A stretch of DNA of 64,000 nt from Pseudoalteromonas sp. T1lg75 (GCF_002964705.1 NZ_PQCD01000053.1:374322-438321), one strand, 5' to 3'; counted from the first letter of the stretch, positions 1 to 8,859 are shown. The notes: a model not told the origin generated them from the letters alone. A program made the numbers and translations.

Positions 1-245
1 AAGCAGGCATCGGTATCGATATTCGCCGCCAAGGCACGAATATTGGCCTGTTGTATCACCGGACCATCGGCAATAGGGTCGGAGAAGGGAATGCCCAGCT
101 CCAGCGCATCGGCGCCGCCATCGATCAGACTTTTAATAATCGCCAGGCTTTGCTCCTTGTTGGGATCGCCTATGGTGACAAAGGGTACAAAGGCACCTTC
201 GTTGTTGGCACTTAGATTGGCGAAGGTGGTGCTATAGCGATTCAT
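1..245 (-). CDS. trpA: Tryptophan synthase alpha subunit, N-terminal part (cut by window edge)
   Basis: Only the first 81 codons are inside the window; the family is about 268 residues. TrpA cleaves indole-3-glycerol phosphate to indole and glyceraldehyde-3-phosphate and passes the indole to TrpB. The visible part has the family N-terminus and the segment [13 protein letters not shown], in which Glu49 and Asp60 fall exactly at the positions of the two catalytic acids of the enterobacterial enzyme. The ATG start (243-245) overlaps the trpB stop as TAATG, so translation is coupled. It is the last visible gene of a leftward trp operon. Confidence 0.97.
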   Translation of the reverse strand, partial: MNRYSTTFANLSANNEGAFVPFVTIGDPNKEQSLAIIKSLIDGGADALELGIPFSDPIADGPVIQQANIRALAANIDTDAC

Positions 246-1429
246 TACTGCTCTCCTTTTGCTTGTAACACACTGTGGACATGGGCTAGATCCTTATCCC
301 CGCGACCACTGAGGTTCACCACTAAAATGGTGTCCTGCTCTTGCTGCTCGGCGTATTTTAAGGCGTAGGCCAGGGCGTGACTGGACTCGAGCGCGGGAAT
401 AATCCCTTCGTTGCGGGCCAATGCCTTAAAGGCATCCAGGGCTTCGTCATCGGTTATTCCCACATACTGGGCGCGCCCGGTTTCATGTAAATAGGCGTGC
501 TGCGGTCCCACAGCAGGGTAATCCAGGCCTGCGGATACCGAGTAGGACTCTTCAATTTGCCCCTGCTCGGTTTGCATAATATAGGTGTAGGCACCGTGCA
601 GCACACCCTTGGTGCCCTTACACAAGGTGGCACCGTGCTCGCCGCTGTCCAATCCCTTACCCGCAGGCTCAACGCCAATCAATTTGACGCTAGGCTCATC
701 GATAAAGTCGTTAAACATGCCAATGGCATTAGAGCCACCGCCAACGCAGGCGATCACCGCATCCGGCAAACGACCTTCTGCGGCCAGCACCTGTTGCTTG
801 GCTTCTTCGCCGATCATTTTTTGGAATTCGCGCACCAGCGTCGGGAAGGGGTGTGGTCCCGCCGCCGTGCCCAACAGGTAGTGAGCGGTTTTATAGTTGG
901 CAGACCAGTCGCGCAGCGCCTCATTGACCGCATCCTTCAAGGTGCCGGAGCCAGCGGTGACGGGGATCACTTCGGCGCCCATTAAGCGCATGCGAAACAC
1001 ATTGGGTTGCTGGCGCTCGACGTCCTTGGCACCCATATAAATACGGCATTTAAGCCCCAGTAAGGCACAGGCGAGGGCCGTGGCCACGCCATGCTGACCG
1101 GCACCTGTTTCCGCTATCACTTCTTTTTTGCCCATACGCTTGGTCAGCAGGGCCTGCCCGAGCACCTGGTTGGTTTTATGGGCGCCGCCATGGAGCAGAT
1201 CTTCTCGCTTAAGGTACAGCTTTACCTTAGGGTTTTTGACCAGGTTGCGGGTTAGAGTCAGGGGTGTTGGCCTGCCGGCATATTCGTTTAATAGGGAGTG
1301 AAACTCTTCCTGGAAGCTGGCATCCTGTTGTGCCTTGTTAAATTCATCTTCTAGCTGCTTAAGCGCCGGGACCAAAAGTTGCGGCACATACATGCCGCCA
1401 AAGTCGCCAAAATAGGCTGGATTTTTCAT
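245..1429 (-). CDS. trpB: Tryptophan synthase beta subunit
   Basis: This PLP enzyme condenses indole with serine to give tryptophan and works as an alpha2-beta2 complex with TrpA. The 394-residue length is normal. Motif HKTNQ carries the PLP Schiff-base lysine (K85), and GGGSNAIG binds the cofactor phosphate. I chose the ATG at 1427-1429 because the protein then begins [12 protein letters not shown], as in relatives, and a good Shine-Dalgarno (GAGGTGG on the minus strand) sits just upstream. A longer frame starting at 1459 would overlap trpCF and adds ten residues not typical of the family. Confidence 0.97.
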   Translation of the reverse strand: MKNPAYFGDFGGMYVPQLLVPALKQLEDEFNKAQQDASFQEEFHSLLNEYAGRPTPLTLTRNLVKNPKVKLYLKREDLLHGGAHKTNQVLGQALLTKRMGKKEVIAETGAGQHGVATALACALLGLKCRIYMGAKDVERQQPNVFRMRLMGAEVIPVTAGSGTLKDAVNEALRDWSANYKTAHYLLGTAAGPHPFPTLVREFQKMIGEEAKQQVLAAEGRLPDAVIACVGGGSNAIGMFNDFIDEPSVKLIGVEPAGKGLDSGEHGATLCKGTKGVLHGAYTYIMQTEQGQIEESYSVSAGLDYPAVGPQHAYLHETGRAQYVGITDDEALDAFKALARNEGIIPALESSHALAYALKYAEQQEQDTILVVNLSGRGDKDLAHVHSVLQAKGEQ

Positions 1430-1436
1430 AACCACC

Positions 1437-2801
1437 TCAGTAATTCCGAATTGCCGCAAAGGCAGCGTTAATCTTATAAATACATTTTTTTCCGGGTGAG
1501 GACTCCACCCCGGAATTTAAATCTAAGCCCAGAGCGCGGCTTTGCTGGGCGCTTTGGATATTGTCGGCCTGAATACCGCCGGCGAGCATATAGGGCGCAG
1601 TGGCGCCGCCGAGTAAGCTCCAATCAAATTGCACGCCGGTGCCCCCCTTGGCCGTTTTGCTATAGGTGTCGTACAGCACTCGGTCCACCCCTTGAATACC
1701 CACGGGGAGGGTGTCGGCCACCGCCTGGGCCTTCCAGATCTGACAGGTCAGCGGCAGGGTGTTACGCAGGGTGCGAATATAAGCCTCATCTTCATGACCA
1801 TGTAACTGCACCGCAGCTAATTTAAGGCGATTGGCGTACTCGCTGACCTGCGCAATATCGGCATCGACAAACACCCCAACATAGCGCAACGGCGCGCTGT
1901 CGACGATGGCCGAGGCACAGTCTATATCAACATAACGGGGCGAGCCCGGGTAGAAAATAAGGCCACCATAATAGGCACCGGCCTGGTACACGGCCTCGGC
2001 ATCCTGGGTGCGGGTCAGGCCGCAGACCTTGTTCTCACCAAAAATCAGACTGCGACAGGCGCCTTCTAAATCCGCCTGGGCCATCAGCGAGCTGCCCACC
2101 AGGAAGCCATCGACCAGTGGGCTTAGGCGCTTAACATCCTGATGACTGTAGATGCCGGACTCGGAGATCACCAGGGTATCTTCAGGAATAAGTGCCCGTA
2201 GGCGCTCCGTGGTGGCCAAGTCCGTGCTCAAGTCCCTGAGGTTGCGGTTGTTGATGCCGATAATCTTGGCATCTAGCGCCAGGGCGCGAGTCACTTCTTC
2301 TTCGTTACTGACCTCGGTTAGCACCGCCATATTCAGCGAGTGCGCCAGTGCGGCCAACTCTTGATAGGTATCGTCATCGAGTACCGACAGCATGAGTAAA
2401 ATGGCATCGCCGCCGTACAGGCGCGCCAGATAAACCTGGTAGGGGTCGATAAAGAAGTCCTTACAGATCAGGGGTTGTTCTACCAGAGATCGCACCTTGG
2501 CAAGGTAGTCATAGCTGCCTTGAAAATACTTTTCATCGGTCAGTACGCTGATGCAACTGGCATAGTGCTTGTACACAGAGGTGATGGCCTCTAAGTCGAA
2601 CACCTCACGGATCAAGCCCTTTGAGGGCGAGGCTTTTTTGCACTCGAGAATAAAATTGGTCGGCGCCGTGCTTAGGGCGCCATAAAAATCACGGCGACTT
2701 GGCTCGATTTGCGCGCTAAAAGTTGCCAGCGGGCGCGCCTGTTTACGCGCTTCCACCTCGATGCGCTTGTCGGCGACGATTTTCTCTAAAACATTAGCCA
2801 T
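1437..2801 (-). CDS. trpCF: Indole-3-glycerol-phosphate synthase / phosphoribosylanthranilate isomerase fusion
   Basis: This bifunctional enzyme of 454 residues catalyses two successive steps of tryptophan synthesis. The N-terminal half (about 1-255) is the IGPS barrel, with [18 protein letters not shown] and INNRNLRDL. The C-terminal half (about 256-454) is the isomerase, with its catalytic cysteine in KVCGLTR and aspartate in LDLNSGVE. The fused arrangement is the enterobacterial and alteromonad one. The ATG start lies inside the end of trpD (8-bp overlap), and trpB follows after a short gap, so the genes are co-translated in one operon. Confidence 0.97.
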   Translation of the reverse strand: MANVLEKIVADKRIEVEARKQARPLATFSAQIEPSRRDFYGALSTAPTNFILECKKASPSKGLIREVFDLEAITSVYKHYASCISVLTDEKYFQGSYDYLAKVRSLVEQPLICKDFFIDPYQVYLARLYGGDAILLMLSVLDDDTYQELAALAHSLNMAVLTEVSNEEEVTRALALDAKIIGINNRNLRDLSTDLATTERLRALIPEDTLVISESGIYSHQDVKRLSPLVDGFLVGSSLMAQADLEGACRSLIFGENKVCGLTRTQDAEAVYQAGAYYGGLIFYPGSPRYVDIDCASAIVDSAPLRYVGVFVDADIAQVSEYANRLKLAAVQLHGHEDEAYIRTLRNTLPLTCQIWKAQAVADTLPVGIQGVDRVLYDTYSKTAKGGTGVQFDWSLLGGATAPYMLAGGIQADNIQSAQQSRALGLDLNSGVESSPGKKCIYKINAAFAAIRNY

Positions 2802-3798
2802 GACTCACCTCGATTATGGCGTTAAGTGTGTGTTGTGCCTGGCCGCTAGCCAGGACTTGGCGCACCTGCTCGGCGGCGTCCTTAAAATTTGCCGCCTTAT
2901 TATTGATAACCAGCAGGGCGGCGACATTGGCAATGATGGCGGCGTTATGGGCATCACTTCCTTGTCCGGCGAAAATGGCACGGGCCGCCTGGGCATTATA
3001 TTCTGGACCCTGACCGCTTAGCTCATCCAGACTAAAGTGGGGGAGACCAAAGTCATTTGCGGTCAGGGTATATTCGCGTAACTGACCATCATTTAGCTCT
3101 ACGACTTTAGTGTCGCCGTGCAGGGCAATTTCATCGGTACCACTGCCGTGCACTACCATGGCGCGCTGACAACCGAGTTGCATCAAGGTTTTCGCCATGG
3201 GTAGGCACAAAGCCGGGTCGTACACGCCAAGCAGTTGCGCTTGAGGCTTAGCCGGGTTAGCCAAGGGGCCAAGCAGGTTAAACAGGGTGCGGGTTTTCAA
3301 GGTGGTGCGCACCGCCATGGCGTGTTTTACACCACTGTGATACAGAGGGGCAAATAAAAATGTAAAACCGGTTTGTTCCAGCAAGTTGGCGGCCTGCTCT
3401 GGGGTCATACTAATATTGACGCCCAGACTTGTAAGTAAGTCGGACGAGCCGCTGTTGCTGGAGACACTGCGATTGCCATGCTTGACCACATTTAGGCCGC
3501 AGGCAGCCGCCACTAATGAGGCGGTGGTACTGATATTGATGGTATTGGCGCCATCGCCACCGGTACCGCAGCTGTCGATTAAGTCCGTGGCTTGGGTGTG
3601 AAAGGGCACCGCATTGGCGCGCATGGCAGCCGCCGCACCGGCGATTTCTTCGCTGCTTTCACCTTTGATTTTGAGCGCGGTAAGCAGGGCTGCCAGGGTA
3701 ATATCATCCATACGCCCTTGCATAATGTCGTTAAAGAGCGCCTGGGTTTGTGCAAAGCTCAGGTCCTGTTGTTGGTAAAGTTGGGTTAGTGCGTCCAT
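2794..3798 (-). CDS. trpD: Anthranilate phosphoribosyltransferase
   Basis: TrpD transfers phosphoribosyl from PRPP to anthranilate. The 334-residue protein shows the glycine-rich PRPP loop GTGGDGANT and the family segment KHGNRSVSSNSGSSD. Unlike in E. coli, it is not fused to the glutamine amidotransferase, which is a separate gene (trpG) immediately upstream. It overlaps trpCF by 8 bp at its 3-prime end. Confidence 0.96.
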   Translation of the reverse strand: MDALTQLYQQQDLSFAQTQALFNDIMQGRMDDITLAALLTALKIKGESSEEIAGAAAAMRANAVPFHTQATDLIDSCGTGGDGANTINISTTASLVAAACGLNVVKHGNRSVSSNSGSSDLLTSLGVNISMTPEQAANLLEQTGFTFLFAPLYHSGVKHAMAVRTTLKTRTLFNLLGPLANPAKPQAQLLGVYDPALCLPMAKTLMQLGCQRAMVVHGSGTDEIALHGDTKVVELNDGQLREYTLTANDFGLPHFSLDELSGQGPEYNAQAARAIFAGQGSDAHNAAIIANVAALLVINNKAANFKDAAEQVRQVLASGQAQHTLNAIIEVSHG

Positions 3799-3801
3799 GG
3801 C

Positions 3802-4392
3802 TCACTCCTTAGCGGTTAAATAGTCTAGGCTTTGGCGCAGCAACTGGGCGCCATTGGGCGTGAGGATCGACTCCGGATGGAATTGATACCCGAGCACCTT
3901 ATCCTGCCCCTGGCAAATGGCCATGGTCATACCGTCATAGTCGGCGATCACCTCAAGTTCAGCCGGTACGCTGGTTGCTACCAAGGAGTGGTATCGGGCC
4001 ACCACTAAAGTATCGCCAAAACCGCTAAACGCCAGATGTGGAGCCAAGGAAATAGCCGATGACTTACCGTGCACCGTTTCCTTGGCGTGACCGATAGTGC
4101 CGCCATAGGCCTGAGTCAGGGCCTGCTGGCCAAGGCAAATGCCCAGCATGGGAAATTGGCCGCGACACAACTCAATTAACGCCATCAGGCAACCGGCATC
4201 GTTTGGCGCGCCCGGGCCGGGGGAGAGCACCAGCACTACCGGCTGGGTTTCGGCGCACATGCGCTGATAAATGCTCTCGGCATCGACCGTATTGCGATAG
4301 ACCACCAGGTCTTGTCCTAGCTGGGCAAACTCATCTACCAGGTTGTAACTGAATGAGTCGACATTATCTAAGAAGTAAATCTTATATTTCAT
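3802..4392 (-). CDS. trpG: Anthranilate synthase glutamine amidotransferase component
   Basis: This class I glutamine amidotransferase of 196 residues supplies ammonia to TrpE. The catalytic triad is visible: Cys86 in LGICLGQQ, and His172/Glu174 in FHPES. The oxyanion-loop segment LSPGPGAP is also present. Its ATG overlaps the trpE stop by 4 bp (ATGA), a typical sign of translational coupling of the two subunits of one complex. Confidence 0.96.
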   Translation of the reverse strand: MKYKIYFLDNVDSFSYNLVDEFAQLGQDLVVYRNTVDAESIYQRMCAETQPVVLVLSPGPGAPNDAGCLMALIELCRGQFPMLGICLGQQALTQAYGGTIGHAKETVHGKSSAISLAPHLAFSGFGDTLVVARYHSLVATSVPAELEVIADYDGMTMAICQGQDKVLGYQFHPESILTPNGAQLLRQSLDYLTAKE

Positions 4393-5996
4393 GCCCTTGT
4401 CTCCTGGTTACCTGCCACTTGGTTGGCCGATTGGCTAGCCGCGATGGCGCTGAGCACGGCGCCGGCCTTGGCTCGGGTTTCATCCGCTTCGCTTTGCGGG
4501 TTGGAGTCATAAACCACGCCTGCGCCCGCTTGCACATGGGCATAACCGTCTTTAACAAAGGCACTGCGGATCACAATACAGGAGTCCATGGAGCCATCGC
4601 CGGTAAGATAACCCACGGCGCCGCCGTAGCTGCCGCGGCGCTTTTGCTCCACCTCACGAATTAGGCGGGCGGCACTGACCTTGGGGGCGCCGACCAGGGT
4701 GCCCATATTCATGCAGGCCTGATAGGCGTGCAGGGCATCCAAGTCTTCCTTCAATTGACCGACCACGCGAGATACCAGGTGCATCACATGGGAGTAGCGG
4801 TCGACCTTCAGCAACTCCTTAACATAGCGGGTGCCGGCTTGGCTGATACGGGCCACGTCGTTACGAGCCAAGTCGACCAGCATAATATGCTCGGCGCGCT
4901 CTTTGGTATCATTACGTAAGTCCAGCTCGATGCGTGAGTCGAGGTCGAGATTGATACTGCCATCGGTATTTTTGCCGCGCGGCCGAGTGCCGGCAATGGG
5001 ATAGACTTCAACCTGATTACTGCTGGCGCAATATTTAAGCGCCGACTCCGGCGAAGCGCCAAACAGGCTGAAATCTTGATCACGCAGATAGAACATGTAA
5101 GGGCTGGGGTTTTGCTCCTTCAACTTGGCATAGGCGGCCAAAGGATCGGTGCAGGGCAGGGTAAAGGTGCGCGATGGCACGACCTGGAAAATATCGCCAT
5201 CGATAATGTGTTGCTGCAATTGACTGACCTGGGCCATAAAGTGGGCATCGTCGATATCGACCTGAGCCTGGCTTGGCGCTACTGGATTGGGTGTGCTCGT
5301 TAGCGTGAATTGGTTCAGGTCGTCACACAGTGCATTAAGGCGCTCAACCTGCTGTCCTACTTCGAAACAATTGGCGTGAACCTCGGGGCCATTAAAGACA
5401 TTGCCGATGATCTCTGTGCTTTGTTGTTGATGGTCTATTACCACTAAGGTTTCGGCAAGGTAAAAAACATAGTCGGGACAGGTATTTTCCTTGCTTGGAA
5501 CGCTGGGTAAATCCTCCGCATTGGCGACCATGTCATAGCCCATGACACCGCCAAGAAAGATCGAGAAGGGATTGTCGCCGTTGCTGTGGATACCTTTGAT
5601 ACATTGTCTTAGCGCATCAAACGCATTGGCAGCCTTGAGCTTGGCATACTCGTCAAGGTTTTGGTCAACGCCCGGGTAATCTATGTTCAAGGTATCTTGG
5701 TGTAACTCGGTCTGGGCGTCGCGCAGTTGTTGCTGCAGATAAGGCAGCAACTGGGCGCCATTGTTGGACAGTGCCTTGACTTGTACCTGGTTGCCGTTGC
5801 ACTCGATACGCAGCGCCGCATCGACGAGCACCAGGCTTTTCAAGTTGGCTTTGGAGTCGATTTCCGCCGACTCCAGCAACAGCGCATTGTGCTTGTCCAG
5901 TTTGGCGAACAGGCTTAGCGCGGACGGAATATAATCCCGCCGCTGACTAATGCTGGTCACTTGCCCGGCGTTTGTCGAGATGTGACTAAATATCAT
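4389..5996 (-). CDS. trpE: Anthranilate synthase component I
   Basis: This chorismate-using enzyme of 535 residues catalyses the first committed step to tryptophan. Chorismate-binding family segments are present (SPYMFYL, GASPESALKY, IAGTRPRG, VDLARND). The N-terminal LLES motif, which forms the tryptophan feedback-inhibition site in characterised TrpE proteins, is present in LLLESAEID. The ATG at 5994-5996 has an AGGACC Shine-Dalgarno. It is the first structural gene behind the double attenuator at 6066-6334, so it is probably under both attenuation and feedback control. Confidence 0.97.
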   Translation of the reverse strand: MIFSHISTNAGQVTSISQRRDYIPSALSLFAKLDKHNALLLESAEIDSKANLKSLVLVDAALRIECNGNQVQVKALSNNGAQLLPYLQQQLRDAQTELHQDTLNIDYPGVDQNLDEYAKLKAANAFDALRQCIKGIHSNGDNPFSIFLGGVMGYDMVANAEDLPSVPSKENTCPDYVFYLAETLVVIDHQQQSTEIIGNVFNGPEVHANCFEVGQQVERLNALCDDLNQFTLTSTPNPVAPSQAQVDIDDAHFMAQVSQLQQHIIDGDIFQVVPSRTFTLPCTDPLAAYAKLKEQNPSPYMFYLRDQDFSLFGASPESALKYCASSNQVEVYPIAGTRPRGKNTDGSINLDLDSRIELDLRNDTKERAEHIMLVDLARNDVARISQAGTRYVKELLKVDRYSHVMHLVSRVVGQLKEDLDALHAYQACMNMGTLVGAPKVSAARLIREVEQKRRGSYGGAVGYLTGDGSMDSCIVIRSAFVKDGYAHVQAGAGVVYDSNPQSEADETRAKAGAVLSAIAASQSANQVAGNQETRA

Positions 5997-6065
5997 AAAA
6001 AGGTCCTCATTCCCTAGTATTTTCAGAGGCTTAAAACGCGATGTTTTGGTTTTAAACGCTCCATA

Positions 6066-6104
6066 ATAAAAAACCCGCTAACTTAAGAATAAGCAGCGGG
6101 TTTG
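6066..6104 (-). terminator. trp attenuator terminator 2 (proximal to trpE)
   Basis: On the minus strand AAACCCGCT pairs with AGCGGGTTT and is followed by a run of six T, giving an intrinsic terminator about 70 bases before trpE. The upstream arm (complement of 6096-6101) can instead pair with GCGGGT just after the second leader stop codon (complement of 6131-6136). That gives the mutually exclusive antiterminator expected in ribosome-mediated attenuation. Confidence 0.88.
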
Positions 6105-6113
6105 AAAATTGCT

Positions 6114-6157
6114 CAGCCACGATTAGGCCCACCCGCTATCTCGAGTGCCACCACCAA
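6114..6157 (-). repeat. Attenuator duplication, copy B
   Basis: This 44-bp block matches copy A at 6262-6305 in 39 of 44 positions by hand alignment. It spans the three Trp codons of leader 2, the His-Ser codons, the stop and the antiterminator arm GCGGGT. Identity is concentrated in the functional parts, which indicates duplication of a whole attenuator module followed by drift elsewhere. Confidence 0.85.
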
Positions 6158-6189
6158 ATGTTAATATGCTTAGACTGAGTAAAAATCAT
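6136..6189 (-). CDS. trpL: trp leader peptide 2
   Basis: A 17-codon reading frame, MIFTQSKHINIWWWHSR, with three consecutive Trp codons (complement of 6148-6156) four codons before the stop. Such a cluster is the signature of a trp leader peptide, where ribosome stalling at uncharged tRNA-Trp selects the antiterminator. It lies between terminator 1 and terminator 2, and only a weak Shine-Dalgarno is visible. Its W-W-W-H-S core is shared with leader 1. Confidence 0.85.
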   Translation of the reverse strand: MIFTQSKHINIWWWHSR

Positions 6190-6211
6190 TGTTAGTTACC
6201 AAATTTAGTTA

Positions 6212-6240
6212 CAAAAAAACCCGCTGCATGGGCGGGTTTG
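6212..6240 (-). terminator. trp attenuator terminator 1 (distal from trpE)
   Basis: On the minus strand AAACCCGC pairs with GCGGGTTT across a short loop, followed by seven T. Arm 3 (complement of 6232-6237) can alternatively pair with GCGGGT after the first leader stop (complement of 6279-6284). It is a complete terminator placed before the second leader peptide, so transcripts must pass two decision points. Confidence 0.87.
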
Positions 6241-6261
6241 TTATCAGTTCTTTGCTGGCCA

Positions 6262-6305
6262 CAGCCACGACTAATCCCACCCGCTAGTTCGAGTGCCACC
6301 ACCAA
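6262..6305 (-). repeat. Attenuator duplication, copy A
   Basis: Partner of the block at 6114-6157. It contains the Trp codon run, His-Ser codons, stop codon and antiterminator arm of the first attenuator. The final nine bases (TCGTGGCTG) and the first seventeen are identical in both copies. Confidence 0.85.
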
Positions 6306-6334
6306 GTGATATGAATTAGTTTTGCTGAGCGCAT
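6284..6334 (-). CDS. trpL: trp leader peptide 1
   Basis: A 16-codon reading frame, MRSAKLIHITWWWHSN, with three consecutive Trp codons (complement of 6296-6304). It begins about 30 bases after the predicted transcription start and is followed by its own antiterminator arm and terminator. No strong Shine-Dalgarno is visible. The N-terminal half differs from leader 2 while the WWWHS core is the same, as expected if only the regulatory core is under selection. Confidence 0.86.
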   Translation of the reverse strand: MRSAKLIHITWWWHSN

Positions 6335-6372
6335 AATCTATTACTTATTAGAACCGATTAATTGTGCCGATT

Positions 6373-6401
6373 AGTAAAACTTACCTCGGCATTGGTGTCA
6401 A
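6373..6401 (-). promoter_or_regulatory. Predicted trp operon promoter
   Basis: On the minus strand a consensus -35 TTGACA (complement of 6396-6401) is followed after 17 bp by TTTACT (complement of 6373-6378, 4 of 6 matches to the -10 consensus). Transcription would start near 6365, just before leader 1. I do not see a convincing TrpR operator by eye. Confidence 0.6.
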
Positions 6402-6484
6402 CCCCGAAGGGCATAAAAGTACAAAGAAAACTTTGTTGCCCCAAGGTCCGGCATAAAATGGTACACTGGCCTGGAGTTAACAGT

Positions 6485-6517
6485 ATGACCGAATGGGATA
6501 ACCGCGTTGAAGTATGA
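6485..6517 (+). CDS. Possible mini-ORF overlapping the rnm start
   Basis: ATG with a well-spaced GGAG Shine-Dalgarno (6473-6476) opens a 10-codon frame, MTEWDNRVEV, that ends inside the first codons of rnm. It could be a coupling peptide for the poorly signalled TTG start of rnm. Equally, it could be the true rnm N-terminus put out of frame by one extra base near 6510: removing one base would give an N-terminus running into KYDLHSH. The two readings cannot be separated here. Confidence 0.3.
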   Translation: MTEWDNRVEV

Positions 6518-7346
6518 TCTCCACAGCCACAGTCAATTTTCCGATGGCAAGCTTAGCGTTACTGAGTTGGTACAGCGCGCCGCAGACAAGGGCGTGGATG
6601 TATTGGCCCTGACCGATCATGACACCCTGGCCGGCATCGCTCCGGCGCAGGCGGCCATTCGCGAGTTGGACCTGCCCCTGGCCTTAGTGCCTGGGGTTGA
6701 AATCTCCACCCGCTGGCATAGTTTTGAAATTCATATCGTTGGTTTGCAGGTCGACACAGAAACAGAACAACTCAATGAGTTGCTCGGTCAACAGCAGCAA
6801 AAACGCAGAGAACGTGCCGCTAAAATAGGTGAGCGTCTCGATAAGGCCGGTTTTGAAAATACCCATGAAGAGGCCCTGGCGCTGGCCGAAAAAGCTCAGG
6901 TAACCCGTGCCCATTTTGCCCGGGTGCTGATGGCACAGGGGGCGGCGAAAACCATGCAGGGGGTGTTTAAAAAATACCTCAGCCGCGGTAACACAGGTTA
7001 TGTACCAAGCACCTGGTGCGATATGGGCACGGCTATCGACGCCATTCACAGCGCCGGCGGTCAGGCGGTATTGGCTCATCCCGGGCGCTACAAGATGTCA
7101 AACAAGTGGTTGCGTAAGCTCATTGGCGAGTTTAGCGCCCTTGGCGGTGATGCCATGGAAGTGGCACAAACCCAGCAGGCGCCTTGCGAGCGGCAGTTTT
7201 TGGGCCAGTTGGCGCGCGAGCATGGGCTCTTAGGTTCACAGGGTTCTGATTTCCATTTCCCTTTACCTTACATAGAATTAGGAAAGAACCTATACTTACC
7301 AAAAGACTGTGAAGGCGTATGGCAACGCTGGCAGTCACACGCTTAA
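6507..7346 (+). CDS. rnm: PHP-domain 5'-3' exoribonuclease (RNase AM / YciV family)
   Basis: PHP-family phosphoesterase of 279 residues. The metal-binding motifs appear in order: DLHSHSQFSDG at the N-terminus, LTDHDT, HPGRYK and GSDFHFP near the C-terminus. The E. coli homologue, formerly called TrpH/YciV, is a 5'-3' exonuclease that matures the 5' end of 23S rRNA and degrades short RNAs. Divergent placement from the trp operon and followed by yciO is the conserved gammaproteobacterial order. No ATG is available in frame, so the start is a TTG at 6507. An in-frame stop at 6486-6488 limits the N-terminus, and an overlapping mini-ORF with a better ribosome site is described separately. Confidence 0.9.
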   Translation: MKYDLHSHSQFSDGKLSVTELVQRAADKGVDVLALTDHDTLAGIAPAQAAIRELDLPLALVPGVEISTRWHSFEIHIVGLQVDTETEQLNELLGQQQQKRRERAAKIGERLDKAGFENTHEEALALAEKAQVTRAHFARVLMAQGAAKTMQGVFKKYLSRGNTGYVPSTWCDMGTAIDAIHSAGGQAVLAHPGRYKMSNKWLRKLIGEFSALGGDAMEVAQTQQAPCERQFLGQLAREHGLLGSQGSDFHFPLPYIELGKNLYLPKDCEGVWQRWQSHA

Positions 7347-7365
7347 ATTAATACCAAGGATAGCA

Positions 7366-7986
7366 ATGAGTCAGTTTTTCCATATCCATCCGCAAAACCC
7401 GCAGCGTCGCCTTGTTCAACAGGCGGTGGACATTATTCGCCAAGGTGGGGTGGTGGTCTACCCAACCGACTCTGGTTATGCCATTGGCTGTCAGCTCGGT
7501 GAAAAACAAGCGCAGGAGCGCATTACCCGCATTCGCGGCATCGAAAAGCACCATAATTTTACCCTGATGTGCCGCGATTTATCCGAGCTTGCCACCTATG
7601 CCCGAGTCGACAACCAGATGTTCCGCCTCATTAAAAACAATACCCCAGGGCCCTATACCTTTATTTTAAAAGGCACCAAAGAGGTTCCGCGCCGAGTCCT
7701 AAATGAAAAAAAGAAAACCATAGGTATTCGCGTCAGCAACCATCCTATCAGCCAGGCCATATTAGAAGAGCTCGGCGCGCCCTTGATGAGCTGCTCGCTG
7801 ATCTTACCCGGTGAGCAATTTACCGAGTCGGACCCGGATGAAATTCGCCTGCGTTTGGAAAAACAGGTGGATGTGATTATTCACGGCGGCTATTTAAGCG
7901 AGCAGGCTACCACTGTGGTGGATATGTCTGAGGACGAGATCGAGGTGTTGCGCGTCGGCTGTGGCGACCCAAGTCCATTTCAATGA
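7366..7986 (+). CDS. yciO: YciO/Sua5/YrdC-family protein
   Basis: A 206-residue member of the YrdC/Sua5 superfamily, which includes threonylcarbamoyl-AMP synthases acting on tRNA. YciO is a paralogue whose cellular role is less settled. YPTDSGYAIGCQ and the later RVSNHPIS segment fit the nucleotide- and substrate-binding folds. I chose the ATG at 7366, which gives the normal family length and has an AAGGA ribosome site. The frame remains open further upstream into rnm. The stop overlaps the scpA start by 4 bp. Confidence 0.92.
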   Translation: MSQFFHIHPQNPQRRLVQQAVDIIRQGGVVVYPTDSGYAIGCQLGEKQAQERITRIRGIEKHHNFTLMCRDLSELATYARVDNQMFRLIKNNTPGPYTFILKGTKEVPRRVLNEKKKTIGIRVSNHPISQAILEELGAPLMSCSLILPGEQFTESDPDEIRLRLEKQVDVIIHGGYLSEQATTVVDMSEDEIEVLRVGCGDPSPFQ

Positions 7987-8834
7987 CAGAGCAACTCGCC
8001 CCCCAGCAACAAAAATTACCTCTGGCCTTTATTCGCGGTGAAGCCGTAATAGAAAAGCCGGAGGACTTGTATATTCCCCCGGATGCCTTAGAGGTGGTGT
8101 TGGAGACCTTTGAAGGCCCGCTCGACTTGCTGTTGTATCTGATCAAAAAGCACAAGCTCGATGTGCTGGAACTCTCGGTGTTTAGCATCACAGAGCAATA
8201 CATGAAGTATGTGGAGATGATGCGCGAGTTTCAGCTTGAGTTGGCGGGAGAATACCTGGTGATGGCGGCGCTGCTGGCGCAAATTAAGTCACGGCTGTTG
8301 CTGCCGGTGCACCAGGAGCTGGGGGAGGACGAGGAAGATCCCCGTGCCGAGCTGGTGCGTCGTTTGCAAGAATACGAACAATTTAAAAAGGCCGCCGAGC
8401 GCCTTGACGAAATCCCCCGGCTGGAGCGGGATATTTTTACCGCCCATGCCTTGGTCGACGAGCAGGCAAAACCCGAGCCGCTGTTCCCCGATGTCGCCAT
8501 GCAGGACCTTATGTTGGCCCTGAGCGATGTTATGGCGCGAGCAAAAACCTTTGAGCATCATCATATTAGTCCTGAGCACTTGTCTACTCGTCAGCGCATG
8601 AGCGATATCCTAGCGCGACTGCAACAGGCGCCGGGCTACCTTGACTTTCATGCCTTATTTACCGTCTCCGAGGGCCGCGCCGGCGTTGTCGTCACCTTTA
8701 TCGCGATTTTAGAGCTGACCAAAGAGGGGCTGATTTTATGCCAGCAGGCTACTAGCGATGCGCTTATTCATGTGCGCCTAAAACCTCAAGACGCGGCATC
8801 TTCTCCTTTGCCTTCGGCCGAGGCTCTGCCATAA
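7983..8834 (+). CDS. scpA: Segregation and condensation protein A
   Basis: ScpA kleisin of 283 residues, which joins SMC-type ATPases and ScpB in the chromosome condensation complex. The diagnostic N-terminal segment FEGPLDLLLYLIKKHKLD is present at about residue 40, followed by an acidic linker (EDEEDPRAE) and a C-terminal winged-helix-like region. Its ATG overlaps the yciO stop (ATGA). The presence of ScpAB in this cluster rather than MukBEF is informative about the lineage. Confidence 0.94.
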   Translation: MTEQLAPQQQKLPLAFIRGEAVIEKPEDLYIPPDALEVVLETFEGPLDLLLYLIKKHKLDVLELSVFSITEQYMKYVEMMREFQLELAGEYLVMAALLAQIKSRLLLPVHQELGEDEEDPRAELVRRLQEYEQFKKAAERLDEIPRLERDIFTAHALVDEQAKPEPLFPDVAMQDLMLALSDVMARAKTFEHHHISPEHLSTRQRMSDILARLQQAPGYLDFHALFTVSEGRAGVVVTFIAILELTKEGLILCQQATSDALIHVRLKPQDAASSPLPSAEALP

Positions 8835-8859
8835 TAGCCGCTGCGACGGAGGTGCAGTC

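Noticed and set aside
497..985. 162-residue plus-strand reading frame
   Set aside because: Lies opposite trpB, has no ribosome site and low-complexity translation; it is the complement of a strongly conserved gene.
6340..6420. TrpR operator in the trp promoter
   Set aside because: Short CTAATCGG/TTAATCGG repeats are present, but I could not match the CTAG-centred dyad of known TrpR sites with confidence.
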